DNA of 64,000 nt from Flaccisagitta enflata. Lineage: Eukaryota > Chaetognatha > Sagittoidea > Aphragmophora. Each line of letters opens with the position of its first letter. The stretch's first letter is position 1. The notes beneath the pieces were generated by a model, which saw nothing but the letters and a program-made list of their open reading frames with translations, searched no databases and had not been told where the DNA came from. Below, piece after piece: positions 1 to 10,758 of the stretch. The stretch covers positions 69,068,001 through 69,132,000 of the forward strand of contig OZ231126.1 of the NCBI GenBank assembly GCA_965153355.1, given 5' to 3'. The translations under genes and the position numbers were made by a program.

Positions 1-335
1 CAAAAAAATTAAGGTGAGCACAAAATCTTGAGATAAAAAAAAAAAAAAAAAAACAGAATAAAGAAGATAGAAAAAAAAAAGAAAAGGTGAGCATGCAAAA
101 TGATAATAATAAAAAAAATGACCCAGGGATAGGTGGATCTTGCTTCGCTGCGAACCACAAAAATGAAAAATGAGCTGAATGTCATACCTCATCTATCTCG
201 TTGCGTGTGCGCGTGTAACTCATGAATAGTTTTGAATACGTACACATCGTATAAACATTCTGCCAAACACAAAGACAGACAGACAAATGAAACAGACAAA
301 CAGAATGGCCTATCTGACCCTGCCTTTTTGTCTTT
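1..335. other. AT-rich intergenic, no gene seen
   Basis: A-rich sequence with short poly(A) runs and no reading frame of interest. The ORFs that cross 182-562 are translations of the neighbouring TC array. Confidence 0.6.
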
Positions 336-519
<184 letters not shown>

Positions 520-767
520 CCCACTGCACGCTCAATTTGATACACAGCTGGTATAATCCCAAAAGCTACTCTGAAAGCCACCTGCCCGGCCCTCATTTCA
601 CCTGTGCGTAAAAACGGGCGCATGCGCGCTTGCGCAAGCACATTTCCATTCAAGATCAAACATTCACACATAATGGTTGCACGAATCCAAAAAAATGAAC
701 CTTATTCTATCAGCCGCGTTAGGTGACATGGTCACAAACACGTACTTTTACACCTCTGTTCTTTTTT

Positions 768-1066
768 AGATGCGTCCGTCAGGAACGCATCTCTATAAGA
801 GGGACTGTCCGTCCGTCGGTTGGTCGGTCCGTTGGTCGGTCAGGTCGTCGGTCGGTCCGTCCGTCGGTCACGCCTGTGCGATAACCGCGTTTCTCGGCTG
901 TCTTTAGCCACGGTGATATCCTATACTGAAACAAATGATCAACCAACGTGTTTTTAGAGTCTATCCACCCGTCTGTTCGTCCATCTGTCTGTCCATATAT
1001 ATTTGTCACATGATCAATACACGCTGAGACACAGCCCGGACGCATCGTTGCCCGGTCGGGCTTGTT
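768..1066 (+). mobile_element. family A hairpin-ended repeat, GATGCG subfamily
   Basis: It begins after a T run with a hairpin at 768-791 whose arms are AGATGCG and CGCATCT. The hairpin is followed by a CTATAAGAGGG-like box and a GTCC/GTCG tetranucleotide tract (about 806-875). The distal end carries GGACGCATC at 1038-1046, the reverse complement of the hairpin's 5' arm plus loop start, and closes with GGGCTTGTT. It has no coding capacity. The architecture matches the 30.9-kb copy and, with different hairpin letters, the AGTCGCG copies. Whether it moves as a SINE or as a DNA element is not resolved. Confidence 0.75.
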
Positions 1067-1098
1067 TTTTTTTCAAATGCTCGTGATTTATGTTTCCA

Positions 1099-1545
1099 CA
1101 TGCTCCTATGTTCGTTGATGTGGTTATTGTCGTCATCATCGTTGTCCTCGTTTCCTTCAAAGACACCACCAGTCCACCAATTACTATTGTCTCTTCCACT
1201 ACCATCGGCCATCATAATCACCACCATCACAATCAACATCACACCTGGCAATGTTCCTTCAGCCGTGACCATCAATTACCACCACATCAACTGCGGTAAA
1301 CATCATCCTCCCTTCAGCATCGTTGCCACCGCCATTGTGGCCACCGCCACCGCCTACATCGCCACTGCCACAACTACTAATGTCACTGCAATCACCATCA
1401 CAATCACCACCATCAGAATCAACATCCTAACTTGCAACGCCTATTCAGGTGACGCCATCAATCGCCACCACACTGCTGCAAACATCATCCTCCCCTCACC
1501 ACCGTTGCCGCCGCCGCCGCCGCTATCGTCGCCGCCACCGCCGCA
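1099..1545. repeat. degenerate CCACCN/ATCACC triplet repeat
   Basis: Trinucleotide-biased sequence (CAC, ATC, CCG), ending in a short CCGCCG run near 1503-1540. The 163-aa ORF across it is Thr/Ile/Pro low complexity and has no domain look. Confidence 0.7.
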
Positions 1546-1599
1546 CTTTGGTCACGGAGTGGGAAAATCTGAGACAAAACCTATGGAATAGCAATTTGA

Positions 1600-2070
1600 C
1601 TTCATTTTAGTTAAAAAAACACAAAAAAAAAAAAAAAATGAAAAAGAAAATTTTTTTCTTAATTTTTTGCATTTACAAGGTAAAAAAAATCATCCTAAGC
1701 ATTTTTTTGCATAAAATCATTTTTAAGCTTTTAGACTTTTGGAAATTATCATGATTTTAATTTTTAATTCATATTCTATATTTTTTTTCATTTTCCCAGT
1801 TTCTTAAATATTTTCTTAAATGTCTGCTTTTCTGATATCAAATGATTTTTTTTAATTAATACTTCATTTTTTATGTTCTTGAAAATGTGCAACCTATAGT
1901 GCAAAGTCTTGATACAAAAAAAATTTTTGAATAGATACCTCATATTTTTTATGTTTTTAAAATCTTTTAAATATTTCCTGATTGGTCCAGTTTTCAAACG
2001 TGTGCAACCCATAGTGCGAATTTCCGACATCAAATGAAAGAGAGTAATGTTTTTGAATAAAACACCTTTA
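1600..2070. repeat. AT-rich DNA with a degenerate ~100-bp tandem repeat
   Basis: The words GTGCAACC-ATAGTGC and GATATCAAATGA recur near 1830-1915 and 1995-2040 with similar spacing. This indicates two to three diverged copies of a unit of roughly 100 bp. No coding sequence is seen. Confidence 0.4.
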
Positions 2071-2349
2071 CTTCAAGCAACAATTTCGACAGCCTCGTTT
2101 TGGGCATCAGTGGCATTTTCGGTCAAGATCTCATGTCCCGTTAAAATCAAAGTCTGCTCCGCGCGGCCGCGGCGGCGATTTTAAACTGAGTTGTCTGGAC
2201 ACTTAAATTTTGAAGCGGCATTATACTGGATCTTTGAAAGATGTTGTCTGCTGCGGAAAAAATGTCTTATTTTAACTATAATCGTAACTATCTACCTATT
2301 TAAATATCTTCTTGTCAATTGACCATCAATTTATTCTTCTTTCCCATCT

Positions 2350-2569
<220 letters not shown>

Positions 2570-2774
2570 CTTTGTTACTCGGCCCGTTCACCTTTTCCTA
2601 TGCGTAAGTGTATGACTAAAAGACAGACAGACATTCGGATACACAAAAAGTACAAAAAAGAGGATTTAAGTAATCATCAAGCTCAAGTACTCCAAACGCG
2701 TTTTATTACGTGGATAGATACCAGGATCATAATCAAAGTTATGTGCTCTGTTACGTTTTAATCAACGTTGGAGA

Positions 2775-2799
2775 CTGCTGCTGCTGCTGCTGCTGCTGC
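2775..2799. repeat. (CTG)8 microsatellite
   Basis: Eight CTG units. No reading frame around it looks coding. Confidence 0.9.
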
Positions 2800-2900
2800 C
2801 GAGGTTAAGAATTCATAGAAACGGATATGATTCATCAGTAAATATATTAATTTCTCAGTGAAAGCGTGGAAGGTTATTCTTTTATTTTTGTGGGATTAGG

Positions 2901-3506
2901 TACAGTGGGGTTCGTGGAATAACAGCCTAAACTGGAGGAAGGTATTAAAGTGACTTAATATCATTTGACAAACTTGATATTTGAAATATAAGTTGTTCAC
3001 TTGATGCTTTTGTCCCTGAGGTTTTCGGTTGCTATGGAAACCAAAATTATTTTGATGAACATTTATAACAACTAGAATATCAATATTTTGACAAATATTA
3101 TCAGGGAACATTGCTCAGAATTAAATTTGCTACAACTTTCCCACAGTATGTTCTGTAAGAATATTTCTCGTTTAGCGGTTGCTAGGGAGCATCATTTAGC
3201 GGTTGCTAGGTGTGATGCCCCCTAGCAACGGCCAAACGAGCAATATTCTTACAGAACATACTGTGGGAAAGTTGTAGCAAATTTAATTTTGAGTAATGTT
3301 CCCTGACAATATTTCTCAAAATATTGATAGTTTAGTGGTTATGAATGTTTGAAAAAATGATTTTGGTTTCCATAGCAACCGAAAAACTCAGGGACAAAAG
3401 CATCGAGTGAACAACTTATATTTCAAATATCAAGTTTGTCAAATGAAATTAAGACAGTTAAATACCTTCCTCCAGTTTAGGCTGTTATTCCACGAACCCC
3501 ACTGTA
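2901..3506. mobile_element. fold-back element D1 (TACAGT ends)
   Basis: A near-complete ~606-bp palindrome. TACAGTGGGGTTCGTGG at 2901 is mirrored by CCACGAACCCCACTGTA ending at 3506. The arms continue inward with few mismatches to a centre near 3200, where the words GTTGCTAGGGAGC and CCCCCTAGCAAC lie. CAGT tips flanked by TA fit Tc1/mariner-type ends, so this is probably a long-TIR MITE. Its core (CCCACAGTATGTTCTGTAAG and flanks) is shared with the element at 12995-13572. No transposase reading frame is present. Confidence 0.85.
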
Positions 3507-4535
3507 CACGTTCAGTGACGTTCTAAAATTCTTTGTCCAGGTCATATATAGATTGTTGCTGTTGCGCCACGCCGTCTACGCGTTTTAGCCGACGCCGGAC
3601 GCCGGACGCCGCTGCTCTAGCAATTTTCAAAGACGCAGCAGCAACAATTGAGACCCAAGTTGAGCCGAGGAAAGAAAAGGGAAAGAAAAGAGCAATACGA
3701 AACTCATCTCAAAAACTGAATATTGCTTTAATGTTTTGTGAAATATATATACTTTCTTGGCTATCTTTTGATATGATTTACACATTATGAATTTCTATTC
3801 CGGTAAAAGATAATGCGAGATTTTGATTTTGTATCATTTGATTTAATTATGATTATATTTTTATATATTTATATAAATGAATATATGTAGTTATCTACGT
3901 ATAAAGTAACGTTGGATATGGGATGTACTGTGTCTTCGATAGATGGTGTCTAGTAAATGTTGGATACCAAATTTCAGAAAGATTGAGTCAAAAATGACTG
4001 ATTTACAGCATTTTCAAAAATAGAAAAAATGATATATAATTTTCATTCCTAAAGATCCGAGTTCCGGCGCAAGCTGGCGCAGGCAAAACCATATATACAT
4101 TTGCTGGGCACATGATGAACTTTCAATCTGTGATAGGGAGAATAAGTGGAAAACTGTGCAAAAAAAGGAAATTTTGAATTTCTGAAGCGAAATATTTCTT
4201 GTACAGGTGCACCTTTGAAGAGTCATTTCTCGCTCAATTTTTGAGTCACATCGGAGATTTTTGGCATGGAGCTAGACCAGATAAGCACTTGACAAAATGC
4301 CAAAGCGCATTCATGTGACTGAAAAAATTTTGGGCAAAAAGGTTCTTTAAAAATAGCTGTTTTTCACATTTTTTTACAAGGGCCTGGTAACCAATGGTAA
4401 CTAGGCATGCTAAGGGTATTGAAAAGTAATTTTTGCCCCTAACAATACTACCATACTATGATGAAAAATCATGAAATTTTCAAATTGTGATTGTGGAAGA
4501 TCTGTCTTGCCGTTATCAAAGACCAAATCCATAGT
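3507..4535. other. intergenic, no gene seen
   Basis: Mostly AT-rich. There is a short GACGCCG tandem near 3590-3612. The small ORFs at 3533-3790 and 4014-4226 have no recognisable motifs and no splice context that I would trust. Confidence 0.5.
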
Positions 4536-4600
4536 GCGCCGCCGCCACGCGCCACCACCACCGCAGTCGCCGTCGCCGTCGCCGCTGTCGCCGCTGCGTC
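4536..4600. repeat. degenerate GCC/GTCGCC triplet tract
   Basis: A CCGCCGCCAC and CGTCGCCGTCGCCG type tract. It is GC-rich against AT-rich surroundings. Confidence 0.7.
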
Positions 4601-4679
4601 CACAGGCATCATTCATTCGTGATATGTGTGGCGATGATAAAAACGCAAATCCCACAATTTATGGACGGTCAGAAAAGCG

Positions 4680-5175
4680 CAAGATATCACTTTCTTTCAG
4701 TACCAAAGCAATACCGAAGCGGGTTAGAGATAGACACGCATGATCAAGCCAATTACATATATATGAGTGTGACATATCACTTTCTTTCAGTACCAAAGCA
4801 GGACCATAGCAGGTTAGAGTTAGACGCATGTGAACAAGCCAATCACATATAGTCTTTTTTTCAGTCGCGTGCTACGCGACTCTACACCCCGCTTTGTCGG
4901 TCCGTCGGTCCGTCGGTCCGTCCATCGGTCCATCCGTCCGTCCGTCACACTTTACTTTTTTTGGGTTTTTGCGGTTTTTGGCCTCACTGCTCCTGCCCAA
5001 ATGATGGAGTGACCTCAGTTATGGCCCCTGCCCACCCGCACGCGACTGGGGTAGCCGTGTATCTGGCCTTGTTCAGTACCGAAGCAGCACCAAAGCCGTT
5101 TAAAGTAAGATATGCATGAACAAACCAATCACATATATGAGTGTGAGATATCACTTTATTTCAGCACCAAAGCAC
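4680..5175. repeat. ~100-bp tandem array (about 3.5 units) interrupted by family A
   Basis: Units contain GATATCACTTTCTTTCAGTA, an AAGC(A)-ACC-AAGC run, a TTAGAG-TAGAC box and CCAATCACATATATGAGTG. They start near 4685, 4780 and (after the insertion) 5074-5150. A family A element at 4863-5073 replaces the junction between the second and third units. Confidence 0.75.
4863..5073 (+). mobile_element. family A repeat, GTCGCG subfamily
   Basis: The terminal hairpin AGTCGCGTGCTACGCGACT (4863-4881) has 7-bp arms. It is followed by CTACACCCCGCTTTGTC, a (GTCS)n tract (about 4898-4945) and a T-rich ACTTTACTTTTTTT box. The distal box GCACGCGACT (5038-5047) is the exact reverse complement of the hairpin's first ten bases, and the end reads GGCCTTGTT. 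It is inserted in a tandem array. A possible short target duplication (TTCAG) is ambiguous. Confidence 0.85.
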
Positions 5176-5474
5176 CAAAGCAACAAAGCACCGAAGCATC
5201 ATATAGGCTATCAGTGAGAGGTATCGCCGAGATGTAGACAGTATCATACCCGTCCAGCTGAAAATTTGTGTTTGATTGGGACACAACTAAGTGCATTTCA
5301 AGGGACTGAATGGATTTTTTTTTAGCTCTCATGGGTAACACATGGAAAAAATCTGAAACAATCTGAAATAATCTGTTTGCACGACGTGCAATGCACGTGC
5401 CACTGTGTGGGCATGCAAGTTGTTTTTTTTTAACTGTTGCTCTCTTACTCCCTTCGAATTGAAAATCTTATCAT

Positions 5475-5705
5475 AACAAGGCCGGATACACGGCTACCAC
5501 AGTCGCGTGCTGGTGGGCAGGGGCCGTATTTGAGGTCACTTGATCACTTGGGCAGGAGCAGTGACGCCTTAGACCGCAAAAACAAGAAAAAACTAAAGTA
5601 TACGGACAGACGGACGAACCGACGGACCGACGAACGGACAGACCAACGGACCGACGGACGGACCGACAAAGCGGAGTGTAGAGTCGCGTAGCACGCGACT
5701 AAAAA
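5475..5705 (-). mobile_element. family A repeat, GTCGCG subfamily, inverted copy
   Basis: Read on the minus strand it repeats the layout of the copy at 4863-5073. The order on the plus strand is AACAAGGCCGGATACACGGC, the distal box AGTCGCGTGC (5501-5510), a GGACCGAC tetranucleotide tract, then the hairpin at 5682-5700 followed by AAAAA. The A tail next to the hairpin is seen in most minus copies. Confidence 0.85.
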
Positions 5706-5987
5706 CAAAGTAGAATTGATGCCAGGTAATCATTTACTAGTAGTCAATGACTACCAATCAGTGTGATAGTCATGCAATCAGTTTTTAAATTTCAACCTGT
5801 GACTCATTTAATTGCCACCTCTCAACCTTCTTGCTCAGCACAACTGAGAAACTCGGTATTGGAACTGGGATCCCAAGTTAGCCTTAGAAAGTTAGAATTT
5901 ACCCGTCAGTAATCAAGAGAACGCAAAGGCGTCACCTTTGATGACCTTTTATCCTGTATTGAATATCCTTGGTTGCTAACCACCATA
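5706..5987. other. intergenic, nothing seen
   Basis: Ordinary AT-rich sequence. No repeat or coding signal recognised. Confidence 0.5.
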
Positions 5988-6250
5988 TTCGCAACCACTG
6001 CCTCTGCCGCATCTATTCCGTCTGCCACCGCTTGTTCCGCCACCGCTTGTCCACCACCGCTTGTTCCGCTACAACTCCTGCCACCACCGCCCGTGCCACC
6101 TCCACTGCTGCATCGCCTCTGCCGCCACTGCCCCTGCCGACACCTCCCTTACCACCACCACCTCCTCCACCTCTGCTTCTGCCACAACCGCTCCTGTCAC
6201 CACCACTTCTACCGCCACCACACCTACCGCCTTTGCTGAGTCGCCGCAGC
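5988..6250. repeat. CCACCG/CCGCCA-type degenerate triplet block
   Basis: Pyrimidine-rich, GCC/ACC/TCC triplet-biased sequence. The overlapping ORFs (up to 113 aa, both strands) are Pro/Ala/Leu or Gly/Arg low complexity and are artefacts of the repeat. Confidence 0.75.
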
Positions 6251-6488
6251 CACTGCCTTCGCCGCGTGACCATAAAAGATTGCGGCGCGCCAGAAAAGCA
6301 GCGGTAGCACCAATGATGCCAGGAGTATACCAAGAGAGAGAGAGAGAGAAACATTTTTCAGGCCATTTGACTGTTTCGATTTACGAATGAGACCATGGAG
6401 GCATTGATGGAAAACTCCTAATTCTTACGTAAATCATCTTCGAGCATTGTTCATACAAAAATATATCATTAAGAAAAAGTCGTAGGGG

Positions 6489-7085
6489 TACTATCTAGGA
6501 AATATGTTTGGCGACACCTTTAACAAGAGATAGCTTAACTTCCCGTTGAGATAAGTAAACAAAATTTATGAGCATTTTAATCTACGTCAAAAAATCTACA
6601 ATCTGAGCGCAATCTCGTCTATGTGTGTCAAACCGTTTAGAAATGCCATGTGTTTAAAGTTGATCATATACTTTCAAAAATGCCAAAAAAAGTAGAATTC
6701 ATTTTTTCTTCTACCCTTCCATCTTTGAAATGCTCTCAAATTTTACTAAGATATGACAATAACATGCGGATTGCACCACTGGTAAGCTCTTGAGCTCTAG
6801 TTTTATAATCTCATGGATTTTCAGTCAGATTTTGAAAGGGAAGTAGCTCAAATTTGCAGCCAAAATGACCAAAATCTACTATTATTACCACATCCACTTC
6901 TTAGTTGTGATAAACAAACCAATCTCGCGGTCCCTTAATTGGATTGAAGATTATTTTTCTCATTTGTTCTAGTTAGTAAGAATACAAAAATAACTAAAAA
7001 CGATCAGATACACAAGTTTTGAGCATATGAGGAGGGAAACATACTGCAAACCCTAAGTGTCGCCAAACTTTTTTCCTAGATAGTA
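6489..7085. mobile_element. fold-back element E1 (TACTATCTAGGAAA ends)
   Basis: The left end TACTATCTAGGAAATATG, then TTTGGCGACAC, is mirrored at 7057-7085. The span is about 597 bp. The outer CTAGGAAA tip is shared with elements at 20.6, 22.2 and 36.5 kb, but the next ~12 bases (TTTGGCGACAC here) differ in every copy while matching between the two ends of the same copy. No transposase is present. It is probably a MITE of unknown superfamily. Confidence 0.8.
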
Positions 7086-7667
7086 GAGGTCGCTTAAGAA
7101 AGGTGTAACATTCTGACTGAATCAATTGCAAACAAGTATTTAATTCAAATCATTTTTAATAGATGGTTCCTTGATGGACTGAAAATGGTTCAAGGTTGCT
7201 TTGGAGCGTATTTAAAAGGTAATGACGTCACTTGGCACTTGACAAGTCAACTTTACGCATATCAAGACACGCTAAAGAAATATTGCATTGGTGAGAAAGC
7301 TAAAGAGGCGGAATTAACGAAGGACGGCCGGTTATACCACCCAAGACGTTTATCGTAAGGAAACATTTGTGGATATGGGAAAGGAAATAGACTGAGCGAG
7401 AGAGAGAGAGAGAGAGATATGAGTGAGAGTGTTACTACGTGTGCAACCAACATGAGTGTCGTTCATTGGTAATTTTTTTACGAGTGACGAAACCCGATTT
7501 GATAAATGAGTGAATGAAGTAATCGTTGGAAACTTGATGAATATAGTTGGTCCGGGCTGGAGCCATCGCCCTCAATGGGTGTGTCTCTACTGAAGACAAA
7601 ATCTCGATTGATTCCATGAAACGCGTTTTCAGTGTAAACACAATTTCATGAATTTTAACCATCACAC
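7086..7667. other. intergenic, nothing seen
   Basis: AT-rich sequence with a short (GA)n run near 7399-7416. No convincing coding sequence. Confidence 0.5.
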
Positions 7668-7805
7668 GATGGAGTGAGCTAAATGAGTGAGCGAGCCCAT
7701 GAACAGAGTTAGCGAGTGAAGCAAGTGAAGCGAGCGTAGCATAGCAGAACGCTGCGCTGCACTGTGGAGCGAGTGAGCGGAGCGCGTTGCAAGCAAATCA
7801 ACATA
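7668..7805. repeat. degenerate GAGCGAGTGA-type repeat
   Basis: The words GAGTGAGCGAGC, GCGAGTGAAGC and GAGCGAGTGAGCGGAGCG recur. It looks like a decayed short-unit tandem. Confidence 0.5.
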
Positions 7806-8050
7806 GCGAGCAACTGAGAGGCCCATTAAAAACGCGATCATCACGAGTGGAAACTGATCCAATGTAAATGAAGTCAAACTACTGCGCGTGATCGATTTTT
7901 ATTCGTTGCATCTTCACACAAAAGAAATCTTGACATTGTGATTGTCACTATCGGGGAAAAAAGAAGCAAAGCAGCAATAGGAAAAAAACATTTGGACATA
8001 ATCGTTGACTAATGGTGTTTAACATCCACACCCTCGGCACAATAAAACAC
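7806..8050. other. intergenic, nothing seen
   Basis: No feature recognised between the GAGCGAGT repeat and the next MITE. Confidence 0.5.
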
Positions 8051-8391
8051 TTACCGTATTTTCTCTAAAAAGCGCCCCCCTTCCAAAAAGCGCCCCCCCT
8101 CTTTTTATTCTAAGTATTACACTTTTCAGAAGAGATTTGTACAAAAATATTAAGTGAAATAATGAAATAATACAACACAATGAAAATTTTTAGAGACTTT
8201 CAAACAGATATATGCAATGAATATCTCCATTGTGAGTCAAATTCAGCATTTTTGTAGCCTTTCATGAAAAAGATAAGACTGAATATCAGTTCATCTACAT
8301 TATAAAGGGTGCGCTGATTAGAGGGTTAAAAAGCAAAATCTTATTTCAATTTCAAAAGCGCCCGGGGCGCTTTTTAGAGAAAATACGGTAA
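8051..8391. mobile_element. MITE F (TTACCGTATTTTCTC ends)
   Basis: TTACCGTATTTTCTCTAAAA then AGCGCC at 8051-8076 is mirrored exactly at 8366-8391. The ends therefore form 26-bp terminal inverted repeats around ~290 bp of AT-rich, non-coding DNA. ACCGTATTT plus GCGCC ends are, from memory, a common MITE end type in marine invertebrates. I do not assign a superfamily. Confidence 0.85.
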
Positions 8392-8401
8392 TAAGAAGAC
8401 T

Positions 8402-8548
8402 GCCACACGGATCCCAGGAACAAACTCATGGTGGAAAAAAAAGGCCAAGGGTCGTGACCACCAGAAATGTCTAGTACTATACATGAGCTATAGTTAGAGC
8501 CAAAAAACAAAAAAATCCGCTTGGAAATAATCAAGATATAGCCCTAAA
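8402..8548 (-). repeat. dispersed repeat G, copy 1
   Basis: About 147 bp matching 12110-12256 in reverse orientation. Shared words include CCAGGAACAAACTCATGGTG, TGTCTAGTACTA and AATCCGCTTGGAAATA. It lies only ten bases from MITE F. No terminal repeats were identified. Confidence 0.8.
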
Positions 8549-8654
8549 ACTGTACCACACAAAAGAAAGCAAAAAGTGTCTAATTTGTCATTGACAACTC
8601 TGGCAAAAGAATGCCAGGAATTTCATGAAGTCTTGCTGAAGATACTATTGGTCA

Positions 8655-9048
8655 CAAAAGCGTCAGATGGTCAGCGGTACCCGTGCCCTGCATGAGTAGG
8701 TTGTGCTTGAAGTTAAGTGCGAAGCAGGGCAGTGGCCCTGAAGGAGTCGATGACCTATGCTTTCACACATATGGGGAATTTTCTCCTCCTCCTCCTCCTC
8801 CTCCTCCTCCTCCTCCTCCTCCTCCTCCTCCTCCTCCTCCTCCTCCTCCTCCTGGGACTGAGCCTCTTGGCTGGGATTTGGACCTCAAGGCTGAGATTTG
8901 GGTCTCAATGCTGGGATTTGGGCTACAAGACTGGAATTTTGACCTCAAGACTGGGATTTGAGGGGGGGACGGAGGAGAAGAAGGAGAAGTAGAAACTTCC
9001 CCATATATGTGAAAGCATAGGTCATCGACCCCTTCCAGGCCGCTGCCC
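8655..9048. mobile_element. family B element 1 (inverted arms, CTC microsatellite, GATTTGGG minisatellite)
   Basis: A leading module with GATGGTCAGCGGTACCCGTG precedes an inverted repeat. The left arm starts GGGCAGTGGCCCTGAAGGAG at 8727 and continues through GATGACCTATGCTTTCACAC. The right arm ends GGCCGCTGCCC at 9048. Between them lie (CTC)n and about five copies of a 20-bp CTGGGATTTGGNCCTCAAGG-type unit. Non-coding; mechanism of movement unknown. Confidence 0.75.
8782..8853. repeat. (CTC)n microsatellite
   Basis: About 24 CTC units just inside the left arm of family B element 1. The poly-Pro and poly-Leu ORFs here are artefacts. Confidence 0.95.
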
Positions 9049-9124
9049 AAAAGGATGAAATTGTTGTTATTAATGATAAATTGGACAATTTCTTTCTATT
9101 TCACAGCACTCTTCTTCCCCTTTT

Positions 9125-9511
9125 GGGCAGCGGCCCCGAAGGGGTCGATGACCTACACATATAGGGAGTTTTCTCCTTCTCCTCCTCCTCCTTCTTCTTC
9201 TTCGTACCCCCCCTCCCCCAGCCTCCAGGCCCATATCTCAGCCTGGAGGCCCATATCCCAGCCTCCAGGCCCAAATCCCACCCTCAAGGCCTAGATCCCA
9301 ACCCCAAGGCCCAGATTCCACTCTCTAGGGATTTGGTCCTCAAGACTGGGATTTGGGCCTGGAGGCTGGGATATGGGCCTCCAGGCTGAGATATGGGCCT
9401 GGAGGCTGGGGGACGGGGGGGTGCGGAGGAAAAGAAGGAGGAGGAGGAGAAGGAGAAAACTCCCCATACGTGTGAAAGCATAGGTCATCGACCCCTTTGG
9501 GGCCGCTGCCC
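9125..9511. mobile_element. family B element 2
   Basis: Arms GGGCAGCGGCCCCGAAGGGG at 9125 and its mirror ending GCTGCCC at 9511. Inside is TCGATGACCTA-type sequence, short CTC/GAG tracts and an inverted pair of minisatellite arrays: CCCATATCTCAGCCTGGAGG on the left, GGCTGGGATATGGGCCT on the right. Confidence 0.75.
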
Positions 9512-9550
9512 TGCTCCCCCCTCAACTTCAACCTCAACCTACTTAAGCAG

Positions 9551-9857
9551 TAGGGTGGTCACAAAATAGGGTCAAATTTCAAAAATTGATATACTCTAGT
9601 TTTTTGCATAAATGCACCAAAAAAGAAGGTTTTCCAACAAGAAGAGGTCTGAATTTGAAGATTAAACCATGGCGGCCAAACCATAGGCTTCCTATGGCGA
9701 TAAAAAATTCCCCATAGCAAGCCTATGGTTTTGCCGACAAGAGTTCTTGTTTGATTTCACACCCCAGCTTGTGAGAAATCCTTCTTTTTTTGGATATTTG
9801 TGCAAAGGGCTCAAGTATATTAATAAATGAAATTTGACCCAATTCCGGACCACCCTA
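9551..9857. mobile_element. hAT-like MITE with 8-bp target-site duplication
   Basis: The ends are TAGGGTGGTC and GACCACCCTA, and the inner arms include GGGTCAAATTTCA mirrored by TGAAATTTGACCC. It is flanked by an identical 8-bp duplication, TTAAGCAG, at 9543-9550 and 9858-9865. TAGGG-type tips with an 8-bp duplication fit the hAT superfamily. It is nested in a family B tail: removing the element and one duplication restores the GCAGGGCACNGGTACCGCTG module seen at 57.9 kb. The 307-bp interior has no transposase. Confidence 0.9.
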
Positions 9858-9955
9858 TTAAGCAGGGCACAGGTACCGCTGACCATCTAACGCTTTTGCA
9901 ACTATTTCTCCTTCTCCCCTGTCTCATTTACCTTTTTGGGCAGCAGCCCCCAAGG
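9858..9955 (+). repeat. family B/C shared tail module
   Basis: GCAGGGCACAGGTACCGCTG, then ACCATCTAACGCTTTTGCAA. It is the same tail as next to family B elements at 14.1 and 57.9 kb, cut off here by the hAT-like MITE. Confidence 0.7.
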
Positions 9956-9956
9956 G

Positions 9957-10110
9957 ACCTCTCAGACCTCAAATTTGGCCTCTCAGACACTAAATCAGAC
10001 CTCTCAGACCTCAAATCAGACCCCCAGACCCCAAATCAGGCCTCTCAGACCCCAACTCAAGCCTCTCGGACCCTAACTCAAGCCTCTTGAACCCCAATTC
10101 AAGCCGCGAA
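9957..10110. repeat. ~20-bp minisatellite (CCTCTCAGACCCCAAATCAG type)
   Basis: About seven degenerate units of a CCTCTCAGACC-AAATC motif. It is related in layout to the minisatellites inside families B and C. Confidence 0.7.
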
Positions 10111-10184
10111 CACTCAACTCAAATCATCGGGAATTATCGGGAATCATTGGGAATTTCCAGATGTCCATCCTTCCATCCATTTTT

Positions 10185-10590
10185 GGGCAGCGGCCTGGAA
10201 GGGGAAGAAGTCCTGTAAAACACTGGGGGACTTTTGTTGTGCATTCCTTGAACTTGACTTAAAATCTGCCCTCTCAGGCCTTGAATCTGCCCTCTCAGGC
10301 CTGAAATCTGTCCTCTCAGGCCTGTCTGTCCTCTCAGGCCTGAAATCTGCCCTCACAGATTCAATGCCTGAGAAGGTAAATTTCAGGCCTGAGAGGGCCT
10401 GGGGGGGACGAATGGATGGACAAACGGACGGACAGACGGACGGATGGAATGACGAACAAAAGTCCCCCTGTGTCCTACAGGACTTTGTCCCCTTCAGGGC
10501 CGCTGCCCTGCTTCCTCTCACTCCATTTCACAATCATGCAAAGCAGGGCAATGGGTATCGCTGACCACATATTGCCCTTGGGCAACCTGT
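10185..10590. mobile_element. family C element 1
   Basis: The outer arm GGGCAGCGGCCTGGAAGGGG (10185) and its mirror (ending 10508) resemble family B. The inner arm differs: AAGTCCTGTAAAACAC then GGGGGACTTTTGTT, mirrored by AACAAAAGTCCCCCTGTG. Between the arms are 21-bp CTCTCAGGCCTGAAATCTGCC units that reverse direction, and a GGACGGAC tetranucleotide tract. The tail has GGGTATCGCTGACCACATA and TTGCCCTTGGGCAACCTG. Confidence 0.75.
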
Positions 10591-10614
10591 TCTATCCATT
10601 CATCCTTCCGCCCC

Positions 10615-10710
10615 CCCCAAACCACTGGCCATCAAGGCCTCAAATTTGCCCTCCCAGGCCTCAATTTAGCCCTCCAAGCCCCAAATCGGCCTTCCAGGAT
10701 TCAAATCATT
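10615..10710. repeat. minisatellite, GGCCTCAAATTTGCCCTCCCA type
   Basis: Four to five degenerate units just outside family C element 1. Confidence 0.6.
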
Positions 10711-10758
10711 GCGATTGACGAGTGGACCGACAAGCTCTGCGTTGGAAAGAAGGAGTAG

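Noticed and set aside
5475-5705. Family A as a tRNA-derived SINE
   Set aside because: The A tail is suggestive, but I find no convincing A-box/B-box pair. Left unassigned.
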